This document shows positions 56,154 to 64,000 of a stretch of DNA of 64,000 nucleotides, piece after piece. Below the pieces are notes generated by a model. That model saw only the letters and a list, made by a program, of their open reading frames with translations, did not search any database and was not told the DNA's origin. The first letter of the stretch is position 1, and every line of letters begins with the position of its first letter. This DNA comes from Betaproteobacteria bacterium (lineage in GTDB: Bacteria; Pseudomonadota; Gammaproteobacteria; Burkholderiales; Casimicrobiaceae): the NCBI GenBank assembly GCA_016704895.1, contig JADIZG010000001.1, positions 62,001 to 126,000 of the forward strand. The letters run 5' to 3'. The position numbers and the translations under genes are program-made.

Positions 56154-56465
56154 ATGCAAAACCAGAGAATCCGCATCCGTCTCAAGGCGTTCGACTACAA
56201 GCTGATCGACCAGTCGGCGCTCGAGATCGTCGAGACGGCGAAGCGATCGGGCGCCGTCGTCAGGGGCCCGGTGCCGCTGCCGACGAAGATCGAGCGCTTC
56301 GACGTGCTGCGCTCGCCGCACGTCAACAAGACGTCGCGCGACCAGTTCGAGATCCGCACGCACCTCCGGCTGATGGACATCATCGACCCGACGGACAAGA
56401 CCGTCGACCAGCTGATGAAGCTCGACCTGCCGGCGGGTGTCGACGTCGAGATCAAGTTGCAGTAG
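56154..56465 (+). CDS. rpsJ: Ribosomal protein S10
   Basis: A 103-residue S10 (QRIRIRLKAFDYKLIDQSALEIVETAKRSGA) with VLRSPHVNKTSRDQFEIRTHLRL. It is also NusE in antitermination. First gene of the S10 operon, close to the third leader hairpin; GAGGGC is a weak ribosome site. Confidence 0.97.
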   Translation: MQNQRIRIRLKAFDYKLIDQSALEIVETAKRSGAVVRGPVPLPTKIERFDVLRSPHVNKTSRDQFEIRTHLRLMDIIDPTDKTVDQLMKLDLPAGVDVEIKLQ

Positions 56466-56573
56466 GGCAGCACCGGTTGAGGGCAGGCATTCGCGCCCCC
56501 AACTCGTTTGATTGGCCGGCCAATTGAAGCTGGCACCCCGCGAAAGCCGGGGTAACCAAGAAGAGAGATGACC

Positions 56574-57230
56574 ATGTCACTCGGACTTGTCGGTCGCAAG
56601 GTTGGCATGACCCGCGTGTTCACGGACGACGGCAGCGCCGTGCCCGTGACCGTGCTGGACGTCGCCAACAACCGCGTCACGCAGATCAAGACCCCCGAGA
56701 CCGACGGCTATGCGGCCGTGCAGGTCACCTACGGCAAGCGCCGTCCCTCGCGCGTGCCCAAGCCTCAGGCCGGGCACCTGGCGAAGGCGGGCGTCGAGTC
56801 GGGCGTGATGCTGAAGGAATTCCCGGTCAGCGCGGACGCGCTCGCCGGCCTCAAGCCCGGCGACGTCGTCGGTGCGGACACGTTCGAGCCCGGGCAGTTC
56901 GTCGACGTGACCGGCACGACGAAGGGCCACGGGTTCACGGGCGTCGTCAAGCGCCACCACTTCGGCGGCAACCGCGCGTCGCACGGCAACTCGGTGACGA
57001 CGCGCGCGCCGGGCTCGATCGGCATGGCGCAGGATCCGGGGCGCGTCTTTCCTGGAAAGCGCATGGCCGGCCAGCACGGCAACGTCGCGCGCACGGTGCA
57101 GATGCTGACGGTCGTCCGCGTGGACAAGGAGCGCGGCCTCCTGCTCGTCAAGGGCGCGGTCCCGGGCGCGGACGGCGGCGCGGTGATCGTGCGTCCCTCG
57201 GTGAAGACGCCGGCGAAGAAGGGGGCGTGA
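56574..57230 (+). CDS. rplC: Ribosomal protein L3
   Basis: A 218-residue L3. The ATG at 56574 (MSLGLVGRKVGMTRVF) is preferred to the one at 56568 because AAGAGAG is six bases upstream. The extended loop KRHHFGGNRASHGNS and MAGQHGN are present; the Gln in the latter is the usual methylation site. Assembly initiator of the 50S subunit. Confidence 0.96.
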   Translation: MSLGLVGRKVGMTRVFTDDGSAVPVTVLDVANNRVTQIKTPETDGYAAVQVTYGKRRPSRVPKPQAGHLAKAGVESGVMLKEFPVSADALAGLKPGDVVGADTFEPGQFVDVTGTTKGHGFTGVVKRHHFGGNRASHGNSVTTRAPGSIGMAQDPGRVFPGKRMAGQHGNVARTVQMLTVVRVDKERGLLLVKGAVPGADGGAVIVRPSVKTPAKKGA

Positions 57231-57232
57231 CG

Positions 57233-57856
57233 ATGGAACTCAAGCTGATCGACGAGCAGGGCCAGCCGGCATCGACGCTGGCCGCCTCGGACGCGCTGTT
57301 CGCTCGCGACTATAACGAGGCGCTGGTCCACCAGGTCGTCACCGCCTACCAGGCGAACGGGCGGCAGGGCACGCGCGCGCAGAAGTCGCGCGGCGAGATC
57401 AACAAGTCGCACAAGAAGCCGTGGAAGCAGAAGGGCACCGGCCGGGCCCGCGCGGGCCAGGCCAACAGCCCGCTGTGGCGCGGCGGCGGCCGGATCTTCC
57501 CGTCCTCGCCCGACGAGAACTTCACCCAGAAGGTCAATCGCAAGATGTACCGGGCCGGGATGGCGTCGATCCTGTCGCAGCTCGTGCGCGAAGAGCGCCT
57601 CAAGGTGATCGAGTCGATCGCGGCGGACACGCCGAAGACCGGCCAGTTCGCGAAGAAGATGAAGGGGCTGGGCCTCGAGGGCACCGTGCTGGTCGTCACC
57701 GACCGGCTCGACGAGAACGTGTTCCTCGCGTCGCGCAACCTGCCGAACGTGCTGGTGCTCGAGGCGCGCGAGGTGGATCCGGTGAGCCTCGTCCGTTTCA
57801 ACAACGTGCTGCTCACGAAGGCGGCCGTCGGCCAGTTCGAGGAGATGCTCGGATGA
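57233..57856 (+). CDS. rplD: Ribosomal protein L4
   Basis: A 207-residue L4 (MELKLIDEQGQPAST) with the tunnel loop KKPWKQKGTGRARAGQANSPLWRGGGRIF. An in-frame GTG six bases earlier overlaps the rplC stop, but the ATG gives the normal start. In E. coli L4 controls this operon through its leader. Its stop overlaps the rplW ATG. Confidence 0.96.
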   Translation: MELKLIDEQGQPASTLAASDALFARDYNEALVHQVVTAYQANGRQGTRAQKSRGEINKSHKKPWKQKGTGRARAGQANSPLWRGGGRIFPSSPDENFTQKVNRKMYRAGMASILSQLVREERLKVIESIAADTPKTGQFAKKMKGLGLEGTVLVVTDRLDENVFLASRNLPNVLVLEAREVDPVSLVRFNNVLLTKAAVGQFEEMLG

Positions 57857-58179
57857 ACGCGCCCCGCACCACCGCTACCAAGTACAGCCAGGAGCGCCTG
57901 ATGACGGTGCTGCTCGCGCCGGTCATCTCCGAGAAGGCCACGCAGATCGCGGACAAGCACGACCAGGTCGTCTTCCGCGTCGCGCCGGACGCGACGAAGC
58001 CCGAGGTGAAGGCCGCCGTCGAGCTGATGTTCAAGGTCCAGGTCGACAGCGTCCAGATCTCGAACGTCCATGGCAAGGAGAAGCGCTTCGGCCGGTTCAT
58101 CGGGCGTCGCCGCGGCTGGAAGAAGGCGTACGTGTGCCTGAAGCCGGGCCAGGAACTCAACTTCGCGCAGGAGGCCTGA
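57853..58179 (+). CDS. rplW: Ribosomal protein L23
   Basis: A 108-residue L23 (MTVLLAPVISEKATQIADKHDQVVFRV at residue 17 on) with a slightly long N-terminus. The ATG overlaps the rplD stop (ATGA). It lines the tunnel exit and docks trigger factor and SRP. Confidence 0.96.
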   Translation: MNAPRTTATKYSQERLMTVLLAPVISEKATQIADKHDQVVFRVAPDATKPEVKAAVELMFKVQVDSVQISNVHGKEKRFGRFIGRRRGWKKAYVCLKPGQELNFAQEA

Positions 58180-58181
58180 TC

Positions 58182-59015
58182 ATGGCACTGGTCAAAGTCA
58201 AGCCGACCTCCGCCGGGCGCCGGGCGCTCGTCAAGGTCGTCAACCCGCATCTGCACAAGGGGCGCCCGATCGACGCGCTCACCGAGAGCCAGAAGCGCGG
58301 GTCGGGCCGCAACAACAACGGCCACATCACCGTGCGCCACAAGGGCGGCGGTCACAAGCACCACTATCGCATCGTCGACTTCCGTCGCAACAAGGACGGG
58401 ATCCCGGCGAAGGTCGAGCGCCTCGAGTACGACCCGAACCGCAGCGCGCACCTCGCGTTGCTGTGCTACGCCGACGGCGAGCGCCGCTACATCATCGCGC
58501 CGCGCGGCGTCGCGGTGGGCAGCGAGCTGCAGTCGGGCATCGACGCCGGCATCAAGCCGGGCAACTGCCTGCCGCTGCGCAACATCCCGGTCGGCACGAC
58601 GGTGCACTGCGTCGAGATGCAGCCGGGTCGCGGCGCGCAGCTCGCGCGCTCGGCCGGCGCGGCGGTCCAGGTGCTCGCGCGCGAAGGCATCCATGCGCAG
58701 CTGCGCCTGCGCTCGGGCGAGATCCGGAAGGTGCACGTCGACTGCCGCGCAACGATCGGCGAGGTCGGGAACGAGGAGCACAGCCTGCGCTCGATCGGCA
58801 AGGCGGGTGCGAACCGCTGGCGCGGCATCCGCCCGACGGTGCGCGGCATCTCGATGAACCCGGTGGACCACCCGATGGGTGGCCGCACGAACGGCGGCGG
58901 CGGCTGGCACCACCCGGTGTCGCCGTGGGGCACGCCGGCGAAGGGCTACAAGACGCGCTCGAACAAGCGCACCGACGGGATGATCGTGCGCCGCCGGCGT
59001 GCGACGAAGGGGTAA
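58182..59015 (+). CDS. rplB: Ribosomal protein L2
   Basis: A 277-residue L2 starting MALVKVKPTSAGRRALVKV, with HHYRIVDFRRNKDGIPAKV and the conserved GGRTNGGGGWHHPVSPWG near the peptidyl transferase centre. GGAGG lies before the ATG. Confidence 0.97.
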   Translation: MALVKVKPTSAGRRALVKVVNPHLHKGRPIDALTESQKRGSGRNNNGHITVRHKGGGHKHHYRIVDFRRNKDGIPAKVERLEYDPNRSAHLALLCYADGERRYIIAPRGVAVGSELQSGIDAGIKPGNCLPLRNIPVGTTVHCVEMQPGRGAQLARSAGAAVQVLAREGIHAQLRLRSGEIRKVHVDCRATIGEVGNEEHSLRSIGKAGANRWRGIRPTVRGISMNPVDHPMGGRTNGGGGWHHPVSPWGTPAKGYKTRSNKRTDGMIVRRRRATKG

Positions 59016-59020
59016 GCGGG

Positions 59021-59320
59021 ATGGCACGTTCGATCAAGAAGGGACCGTTCGTCGACCAGCACCTCGTCGCCAAGGTCGAGGCCGCGCGGGCGACGAACGA
59101 CAAGAAGCCGATCAAGACCTGGTCGCGCCGCTCGACCGTCACGCCGGACTTCGTCGGCCTGACGATCGCCGTGCACAACGGCAAGCAGCACATCCCGGTC
59201 TACGTGTCCGAGAACATGGTCGGCCACAAGCTCGGCGAGTTCGCGATGACGCGCACGTTCAAGGGCCACACGTCGGACAAGAAGTCCGCCGCGCCCTCGA
59301 AGCCGCCGAAGAAGAAGTGA
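59021..59320 (+). CDS. rpsS: Ribosomal protein S19
   Basis: A 99-residue S19 (MARSIKKGPFVDQHLVAKV) with SRRSTVTPDFVGLTIAVHNGKQHIPVYVSENMVGHKLGEF and a Lys/Pro-rich tail. It lies in the 30S head next to S13. Confidence 0.97.
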   Translation: MARSIKKGPFVDQHLVAKVEAARATNDKKPIKTWSRRSTVTPDFVGLTIAVHNGKQHIPVYVSENMVGHKLGEFAMTRTFKGHTSDKKSAAPSKPPKKK

Positions 59321-59330
59321 GGAGCCCGTG

Positions 59331-59672
59331 ATGGAAACCACAGCCACGTTGCGAGGCGTCCGCCTGTCGGCCCAGAAGGGCCGGCTGGTCGCCGACCAGA
59401 TCCGCGGCCTGCCCGTCGGCAGGGCGCTCGACCTGCTCGCGTTCTCGCCGAAGAAGGGCGCTCGGATCATCCGCAAGGTCCTCGAGAGCGCGATCGCCAA
59501 TGCCGAGCACAACGACGGCGCGGACGTCGACGAGCTCAAGGTCACGACGATCTACGTCGACAAGGCCGAGACGCTGAAGCGGATGAGCGCTCGCGCCAAG
59601 GGCCGCGGCAACACGATCGGCAAGCAGAGTTGCCACATCCACGTCGCGGTGGGCGACGGGAAGGCCAAGTAA
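59331..59672 (+). CDS. rplV: Ribosomal protein L22
   Basis: A 113-residue L22 (TLRGVRLSAQKGRLVADQIRGL) with the tunnel hairpin RMSARAKGRGNTIGKQSCHI. The ATG at 59331 fits the GAGGAG site better than the GTG three bases upstream. Confidence 0.96.
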   Translation: METTATLRGVRLSAQKGRLVADQIRGLPVGRALDLLAFSPKKGARIIRKVLESAIANAEHNDGADVDELKVTTIYVDKAETLKRMSARAKGRGNTIGKQSCHIHVAVGDGKAK

Positions 59673-59680
59673 GGGATCCC

Positions 59681-60400
59681 ATGGGACAGAAAATCCATCC
59701 GACCGGCTTTCGCCTGGCGGTGACGCGCAACTGGTCGTCGCGCTGGTACGCGAACAGCAAGAACTTCCGCGCGACGCTCGGCGAGGACATCCGGGTCCGC
59801 GAGTACCTGAAGCGCAAGCTCTCCCACGCGTCGGTCGCCCGCATCACGATCGAGCGTCCGGCGAAGAACGCGCGCATCACGATCCACAGCGCGCGTCCCG
59901 GCGTCGTCATCGGCAAGAAGGGCGAGGACATCGAGACGCTGCGCTCCGACCTGCGCCGCATGATGGGCGGGGACGTCGGCCTCAACATCGAGGAGATCCG
60001 GAAGCCCGAGATCGACGCGCAGCTCGTCGCGGAGTCGATCGCCCAGCAGCTCGAGAAGCGCATCATGTTCCGCCGCGCGATGAAGCGCGCGATGCAGAAC
60101 GCGATGCGGCTCGGCGCGCAGGGCATCAAGGTGATGAGCTCCGGCCGCCTGAACGGCGCCGAGATCGCGCGGCGCGAGTGGTATCGCGAGGGTCGCGTCC
60201 CGCTGCACACGCTGCGGGCCGACATCGACTACGGGTTTGCCGAGGCGCGCACGACCTACGGCAAGATCGGCATCAAGGTCTGGGTGTTCAAGGGCGAAAT
60301 CCTGGCGCACAACGCCGAGCCGACGGCGGCGCCGGCCCCGGCCCCCGAGGCGCCCAAGCGGCCCCGCCGCGCAGGAGTGAAGAATGCTGCAGCCAGCTAG
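59681..60400 (+). CDS. rpsC: Ribosomal protein S3
   Basis: A 239-residue S3 (MGQKIHPTGFRLAVTRNWSS) with the KH-domain loop ARPGVVIGKKGEDIETLRSDL and an Ala/Pro-rich tail after residue 210. It overlaps rplP by 17 bases. Confidence 0.97.
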   Translation: MGQKIHPTGFRLAVTRNWSSRWYANSKNFRATLGEDIRVREYLKRKLSHASVARITIERPAKNARITIHSARPGVVIGKKGEDIETLRSDLRRMMGGDVGLNIEEIRKPEIDAQLVAESIAQQLEKRIMFRRAMKRAMQNAMRLGAQGIKVMSSGRLNGAEIARREWYREGRVPLHTLRADIDYGFAEARTTYGKIGIKVWVFKGEILAHNAEPTAAPAPAPEAPKRPRRAGVKNAAAS

Positions 60401-60798
60401 AAGGAAGTACCGCAAGGAGCAGAAGGGGCGCAACACGGGCCTCGCGACGGTCGGCGCCAAGGTCTCGTTCGGCGAATTCGGCCTCAAGGCGACGTCGCGC
60501 GGGCGTCTGACCGCGCGCCAGATCGAGGCGGCGCGGCGCGCGATGACGCGCCACATCAAGCGCGGCGGGCGGATCTGGATCCGCATCTTCCCCGACAAGC
60601 CGGTCTCCAAGAAGCCTGCCGAGGTCCGCATGGGCAACGGCAAGGGCAAACCCCGAGTACTGGGTCGCCGAGATCCAGCCGGGCAAGGTGCTCTACGAGA
60701 TGGACGGTGTCGACGAGGCGCTCGCCCGCGAGGCGTTCGCGCTCGCTGCGGCCAAGCTGCCGCTGCGGACGACCTTCGTCCATCGCCTGGTCAGCTGA
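60384..60798 (+). CDS. rplP: Ribosomal protein L16, one-base insertion as sequenced
   Basis: The first 89 residues (MLQPARRKYRKEQKGRNTGLATVG… to MGNGKGK) are normal. The frame then shifts, and the remainder, PEYWVAEIQPGKVLYEMDGV to TTFVHRLVS, is read one base later and stops at 60798. Removing one A from the AAA at about 60647–60649 restores a 137-residue L16. L16 is essential, so the extra base is almost certainly a sequence error. Without correction the frame would run into rpmC. Confidence 0.93.
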
Positions 60799-60809
60799 CG
60801 GAGACGACC

Positions 60810-61016
60810 ATGAAGCGATCGGAAGCGAAGAAGGCGCTCAAGGCGAAGTCGGCGACGGAGCTCGGCACCGAGCTCGCCGCGCTCTACAAGGAGCAGTTCG
60901 GGCTGCGCATGCAGAAGGCGACGCAGCAGCTCCAGAATCCGGCGAAGCTCAAGGAGGTCCGGCGCGGCATCGCCCGGGTCAAGACCCTCATCGGACAGAA
61001 GGCGGGGCAGGCATGA
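60810..61016 (+). CDS. rpmC: Ribosomal protein L29
   Basis: A 68-residue L29 (MKRSEAKKALKAKSATELGTEL) with LRMQKATQQLQNPAKLKEVRRGIARVKTL, the two-helix hairpin at the tunnel exit. The stop overlaps the rpsQ ATG (ATGA). Confidence 0.96.
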   Translation: MKRSEAKKALKAKSATELGTELAALYKEQFGLRMQKATQQLQNPAKLKEVRRGIARVKTLIGQKAGQA

Positions 61017-61299
61017 CCGAACAAGCGACCGAAGGCGCCTCGGGCAAGGCGACCGGCCACACGCTGACCGGGCGGGTGGTGAGCGACAAGATGAACAAGA
61101 CCGTGACGGTGCTGGTCGAGCGCCGGGTGCGGCATCCGCTCTACGGCAAGACCATCACGCGCTCGGCGAAGTACCACGCGCACGACGAGGCCAACGAGTG
61201 CAAGGAAGGCGATCTGGTCGAGATCGAGGCGACCCGGAAGCTCTCGAAGACCAAGGCCTGGCGGGTGTCGCGGCTGATCGAGCGGGCGCCGCGGCCTGA
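61013..61299 (+). CDS. rpsQ: Ribosomal protein S17, stop displaced as sequenced
   Basis: The S17 body (LTGRVVSDKMNKTVTVLVERRVRHPLYGKTITRSAKYHAHDE through SKTKAWRVSRLIE) is complete. The expected stop is missing and the frame continues through the spacer into rplN. One added G near 61271–61282 would end the protein at the TGA at 61297–61299 with a normal 95-residue length. The spacer beyond contains a promoter and the rplN ribosome site, so a real S17–L14 fusion is very unlikely. Confidence 0.9.
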
Positions 61300-61333
61300 C
61301 GGCGCGGCCGGGTGCCCGTTGCCACCCGGGGGG

Positions 61334-61362
61334 TTGCCAGAATCGGCGATCCCTGCCATAAT
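61334..61362 (+). promoter_or_regulatory. Internal sigma-70 promoter before rplN
   Basis: TTGCCA (61334–61339) and CATAAT (61357–61362) are separated by 17 bases, each one mismatch from consensus. It lies in the 238-base rpsQ–rplN spacer and would drive rplN onward (the spc part) separately from the S10 part. Confidence 0.75.
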
Positions 61363-61537
61363 TTTCGTTTACCTCCGCGCGAGGGGCCCGAACAGCCACA
61401 CCGGGCGTCGCGCGCGGCACATCCCCGAACGGGGTCCAAAACTGGCCGTCGCGAAGTCCTGCGCGGCCGCGCAGGGGCGGCGACAGACCCCCGGGCGCGG
61501 CCCGAGAGCGCGGTTCAAGTTGGAGAGGCTTCAAGTC

Positions 61538-61906
61538 ATGATCCAGATGCAATCGGTGCTGGACGTCGCCGACAACACGGGCGCGCGTTCGGTCATGTGC
61601 ATTAAGGTGCTCGGCGGCAGCAAGCGCCGCTACGCGCACATCGGCGACGTGATCAAGGTCAGCGTCAAGGACGCGGCGCCGCGTGGTCGCGTCAAGAAGG
61701 GCGAGATCTACAACGCCGTCGTCGTGCGAACCCGCCAGGGCGTGCGCCGGGACGACGGCGCCCGCGTCCGTTTCGACACGAACGCGGCGGTCCTGCTCAA
61801 CACCAAGCTGGAGCCGATCGGCACCCGCATCTTCGGGCCGGTGACGCGCGAGTTGCGCACCGAGCGCTTCATGAAGATCGTGTCGCTCGCGCCCGAGGTC
61901 CTGTAA
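61538..61906 (+). CDS. rplN: Ribosomal protein L14
   Basis: A 122-residue L14 (MIQMQSVLDVADNTGARSVMCIKVLGG) with ENTKLEP-like LNTKLEPIGTRIFGPVTREL at the end, exact family length. GGAGAGG lies ten bases upstream of the ATG. Confidence 0.97.
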   Translation: MIQMQSVLDVADNTGARSVMCIKVLGGSKRRYAHIGDVIKVSVKDAAPRGRVKKGEIYNAVVVRTRQGVRRDDGARVRFDTNAAVLLNTKLEPIGTRIFGPVTRELRTERFMKIVSLAPEVL

Positions 61907-61917
61907 GGAGCGGCGCC

Positions 61918-62235
61918 ATGCGCAAGATCAAGAAGGGCGACAACGTGGTCGTGGTCACCGGGCGCGACAAGGGCAAGCGCGGCGACGTCGCGCGCGTCGT
62001 GGACGCCGAGCACGTGGTCGTCAACGGAATCAACACGGTGAAGCGCCATACGCGTCCGAACCCGCTCAAGAACCAGCCGGGCGGGATCGTGACGAAGGAG
62101 CAGCCGATCCACGTCTCGAACGTGGCGATCTGGAACCCGGTCACGCAGAAGGCGGATCGCATCGGGTTCCGGACGCTCGACGACGGACGCAAGGTTCGCT
62201 ACTTCAAGTCCAATGGCGAGCAGCTCGGGGCGTGA
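61918..62235 (+). CDS. rplX: Ribosomal protein L24
   Basis: A 105-residue L24 with the KOW motif at the start (MRKIKKGDNVVVVTGRDKGKRGDVARV) and NPLKNQPGGIVTKEQPIHVSNV. It initiates 50S assembly. AGGAG precedes the ATG. Confidence 0.96.
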   Translation: MRKIKKGDNVVVVTGRDKGKRGDVARVVDAEHVVVNGINTVKRHTRPNPLKNQPGGIVTKEQPIHVSNVAIWNPVTQKADRIGFRTLDDGRKVRYFKSNGEQLGA

Positions 62236-62245
62236 GGAGACAGAT

Positions 62246-62785
62246 ATGGCCCGCCTGAAGGATTACTACCGCAAGGAAGTCGTGCCCGCGCTGGTCAAGC
62301 AGTTCGGCTACGCGTCGGTGATGCAGGTCCCGCGCATCGAGAAGATCGTCCTCAACATGGGCGTCGGCGAGGCGACGGGCGACAAGAAGCTGCTCGAGAA
62401 CGCGGTCGGCGACATGCAGAAGATCGCGGGCCAGAAGCCGGTCGTCACGAAGGCCCGCAAGGCCATCGCGGGCTTCAAGATCCGCGAGGGCTACCCGATC
62501 GGCTGCATGGTGACGCTGCGGCACGAACGCATGTACGAGTTCCTCGACAAGCTGATCGCGATCGCGCTGCCGCGCGTCCGCGACTTCCGCGGCGTGTCCG
62601 GCCGCGGGTTCGACGGCCAGGGGAACTACAACATGGGCGTCAAGGAACAGATCATCTTCCCGGAGATCGAGTACGACAAGATCGACGCGCTCCGCGGGAT
62701 GAACGTCACGATCACGACGAGCGCGAAGACCGACGCCGAGGCGAAGGCGCTGCTTTCCGCGTTCCGTTTCCCGTTCAAGAACTGA
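62246..62785 (+). CDS. rplE: Ribosomal protein L5
   Basis: A 179-residue L5 (MARLKDYYRKEVVPALVKQFGY) with KIVLNMGVGEATGDKK and RDFRGVSGRGFDGQGNYNMGVKEQIIFPEI. It contacts 5S rRNA. GAGGAG precedes the ATG at 62246; a longer in-frame start has no support. Confidence 0.97.
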   Translation: MARLKDYYRKEVVPALVKQFGYASVMQVPRIEKIVLNMGVGEATGDKKLLENAVGDMQKIAGQKPVVTKARKAIAGFKIREGYPIGCMVTLRHERMYEFLDKLIAIALPRVRDFRGVSGRGFDGQGNYNMGVKEQIIFPEIEYDKIDALRGMNVTITTSAKTDAEAKALLSAFRFPFKN

Positions 62786-62795
62786 GACCCCAGCC

Positions 62796-63101
62796 ATGTC
62801 GAAACTGGCCCTGATCAACCGCAACGAGAAGCGCAAGAAGCTCGTCGCGAAGTACGCGAAGCGGCGCAATGCGCTCGTCGCGATCGTCGAGAACGCGAAG
62901 GCGTCCGACGAGGAGCGCTACGCGGCCCGGCTGAAGCTGCAGCAGCTGCCCCGCAACGCGAACCCGACGCGCGTGCGCAACCGCTGCGCGCTGACCGGCC
63001 GCCCGCGCGGCGTGTACGCCAAGTTCGGCCTGGGACGAAACAAGCTGCGCGACTACATCATGCGCGGCGAGGTTCCCGGCGTCGTCAAGGCCAGCTGGTG
63101 A
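62796..63101 (+). CDS. rpsN: Ribosomal protein S14 (zinc-free type)
   Basis: A 101-residue S14 (MSKLALINRNEKRKKLVAKYAKRRN) ending RGEVPGVVKASW. It is the long form without the CxxC zinc ligands. Confidence 0.97.
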   Translation: MSKLALINRNEKRKKLVAKYAKRRNALVAIVENAKASDEERYAARLKLQQLPRNANPTRVRNRCALTGRPRGVYAKFGLGRNKLRDYIMRGEVPGVVKASW

Positions 63102-63119
63102 TGAACTCCCTCACCCCCG

Positions 63120-63168
63120 CCCCTCTCCCGCACGCGGGCGAGGGGAGATTCGAGGTGCCTGAGGCACC
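63120..63168. repeat. Two hairpins in the rpsN–rpsH spacer
   Basis: The first has arms CCCCTC-t-CCCGC and GCGGG-c-GAGGGG with a 2-base loop (63120–63145), a dispersed palindrome type seen widely in GC-rich proteobacteria. The second has arms GGTGCC and GGCACC with a TGA loop (63154–63168). The 88-base spacer is otherwise empty and is unusual inside a tightly packed operon. Confidence 0.65.
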
Positions 63169-63189
63169 CAAGATGGTTCGAGGTGAAGC

Positions 63190-63585
63190 ATGAGCATGAC
63201 TGATCCCATCGCCGACATGCTGACGCGCATCCGGAACGCGCAGATGATCGAGCGGTCCACCGTCGAGATGCCCTCGTCGAAGGTCAAAATCGCGATCGCG
63301 AAGGTCCTCAAGGACGAGGGCTACATCGACGGCTTCAAGCTCGGCGGCGAATCCGCCAAGCCGATGCTGGAGATCGCGCTGCGCTACCACGCGGGCCGGC
63401 CGGTGATCGAGCGGATCGAGCGCGTCTCGTCCCCGGGCCTGCGCATCTACCGCGGCAAGGACGACATCCCGCGCGTGATGAACGGGCTGGGCATCGCGAT
63501 CGTCTCGACGTCGCGCGGCGTGATGACCGACCGCAAGGCGCGCACCCAGGGCGTCGGCGGCGAAGTGCTCTGCTACGTCGCCTGA
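63190..63585 (+). CDS. rpsH: Ribosomal protein S8
   Basis: A 131-residue S8 (MSMTDPIADMLTRIRNAQM) with RVSSPGLRIYRGKDDIPRVMNGLGIAIVSTSRGVMTD. Primary 16S rRNA binder and, in E. coli, the repressor of the spc operon. Confidence 0.97.
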   Translation: MSMTDPIADMLTRIRNAQMIERSTVEMPSSKVKIAIAKVLKDEGYIDGFKLGGESAKPMLEIALRYHAGRPVIERIERVSSPGLRIYRGKDDIPRVMNGLGIAIVSTSRGVMTDRKARTQGVGGEVLCYVA

Positions 63586-63595
63586 CGGAGGATCC

Positions 63596-64000
63596 ATGTC
63601 CCGCATCGGAAATCAACCGATCACGCTCCCGGCCAAGGTCGAAGTGGCCATCTCGGGCGGCGAGATCACCGTGAAGGGCCCGCTGGGCTCGCTGTCGCGG
63701 CGTGTCGCGGAAGGCGTCACCGTCGAGAAGAGCGGCGACACGCTGGTCTGCAAGGTCGAGCGTCCGGAGTCGCGAGCGCTGCACGGGACGACCCGCGCGC
63801 TGCTCGCGAACATGGTCCGCGGCGTGTCGCAGGGCTTCGAGAAGAAGCTCTCGCTGGTCGGCGTCGGCTATCGCGCGCAGGCGCAGGGCGACAAGCTCAA
63901 CCTGTCGCTCGGATTCTCGCACCCGGTGGTTCACATGATGCCCAAGGGCGTCAAGGCGGAGACCCCGGTGCAGACCGAGATCCTGGTCAAGGGAATCGAC
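63596..64000 (+). CDS. rplF: Ribosomal protein L6 (cut by the window end)
   Basis: The first 135 residues of L6 (MSRIGNQPITLPAKVEVAISGGEITVKGPLGSL) with LVGVGYRAQAQGDKLNLSLGFSHPV. The gene continues beyond base 64000. GGAGGAT precedes the ATG. Confidence 0.96.
   Translation, partial: MSRIGNQPITLPAKVEVAISGGEITVKGPLGSLSRRVAEGVTVEKSGDTLVCKVERPESRALHGTTRALLANMVRGVSQGFEKKLSLVGVGYRAQAQGDKLNLSLGFSHPVVHMMPKGVKAETPVQTEILVKGID

Noticed and set aside
61013..61906. A genuine S17–L14 fusion protein
   Set aside because: The linker contains a near-consensus promoter and the rplN ribosome site and has no protein-like composition.

Overview
The window is very GC-rich chromosomal DNA from a bacterium that is most likely a betaproteobacterium (Burkholderiales-like). 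The evidence is the tRNA-Tyr/Gly/Thr–tuf–tRNA-Trp–secE–nusG–rplKAJL–rpoBC order followed by the str and S10/spc operons, a DUF3563 small protein, a DUF2868/DUF3482 pair and a Bug-type (TctC) periplasmic receptor. It has one accessory third and two housekeeping thirds.

Region 1 (about 1–23.2 kb) is an organosulfonate catabolism island. It holds a TauA-like receptor (partial), a taurine/omega-amino acid:pyruvate aminotransferase (Tpa-like), a MocR/TauR-like regulator (frameshifted), alanine dehydrogenase, a TRAP transporter with an IclR regulator, an HpsN-like histidinol-dehydrogenase-family enzyme with a short-chain dehydrogenase and remnants of a zinc dehydrogenase, a GMC flavoprotein resembling isethionate/choline dehydrogenases, a GltS-like symporter, a second IclR regulator divergent from sulfoacetaldehyde acetyltransferase (xsc), a Bug receptor, an acylating aldehyde dehydrogenase (SauS-like) and an acyl-CoA ligase (SauT-like, frameshifted). 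Read together, taurine (Tpa + Ald), isethionate (GMC enzyme) and sulfoacetate (SauT + SauS) would all feed sulfoacetaldehyde to Xsc, giving acetyl phosphate and sulfite. The HpsN block would act on a C3 sulfonate such as dihydroxypropanesulfonate. Phosphate acetyltransferase and sulfite disposal genes are not in the window.

Region 2 (23.2–35.1 kb) carries a DUF3482 GTPase/DUF2868 membrane pair, an unknown membrane protein, a Pho regulon (four in-phase PhoB half-sites, pstSCAB, an N-terminally short phoU, phoB, phoR) and a hydroxyacid-oxoacid transhydrogenase-type iron alcohol dehydrogenase.

Region 3 (35.3–64.0 kb) is translation and transcription machinery: tRNA-Tyr, -Gly, -Thr, tuf, tRNA-Trp, secE, nusG, rplK, rplA, rplJ, rplL, rpoB, rpoC (with a clear terminator), a LysR/DUF3563 divergent pair, then rpsL, rpsG, fusA, tuf2 and rpsJ–rplCDWB–rpsS–rplV–rpsC–rplP–rpmC–rpsQ–rplNXE–rpsNH–rplF (cut by the window end). 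The spacers carry strong hairpins and a small repeat family.

The sequence contains many apparent one-base indels, including in essential genes (tuf2, rplP, secE/nusG, rpsQ), and two scrambled segments (10.51–10.87 kb and 12.96–13.54 kb). This pattern fits an error-containing draft or metagenome assembly better than gene loss, and single-gene 'pseudogenes' here should be read with that in mind.
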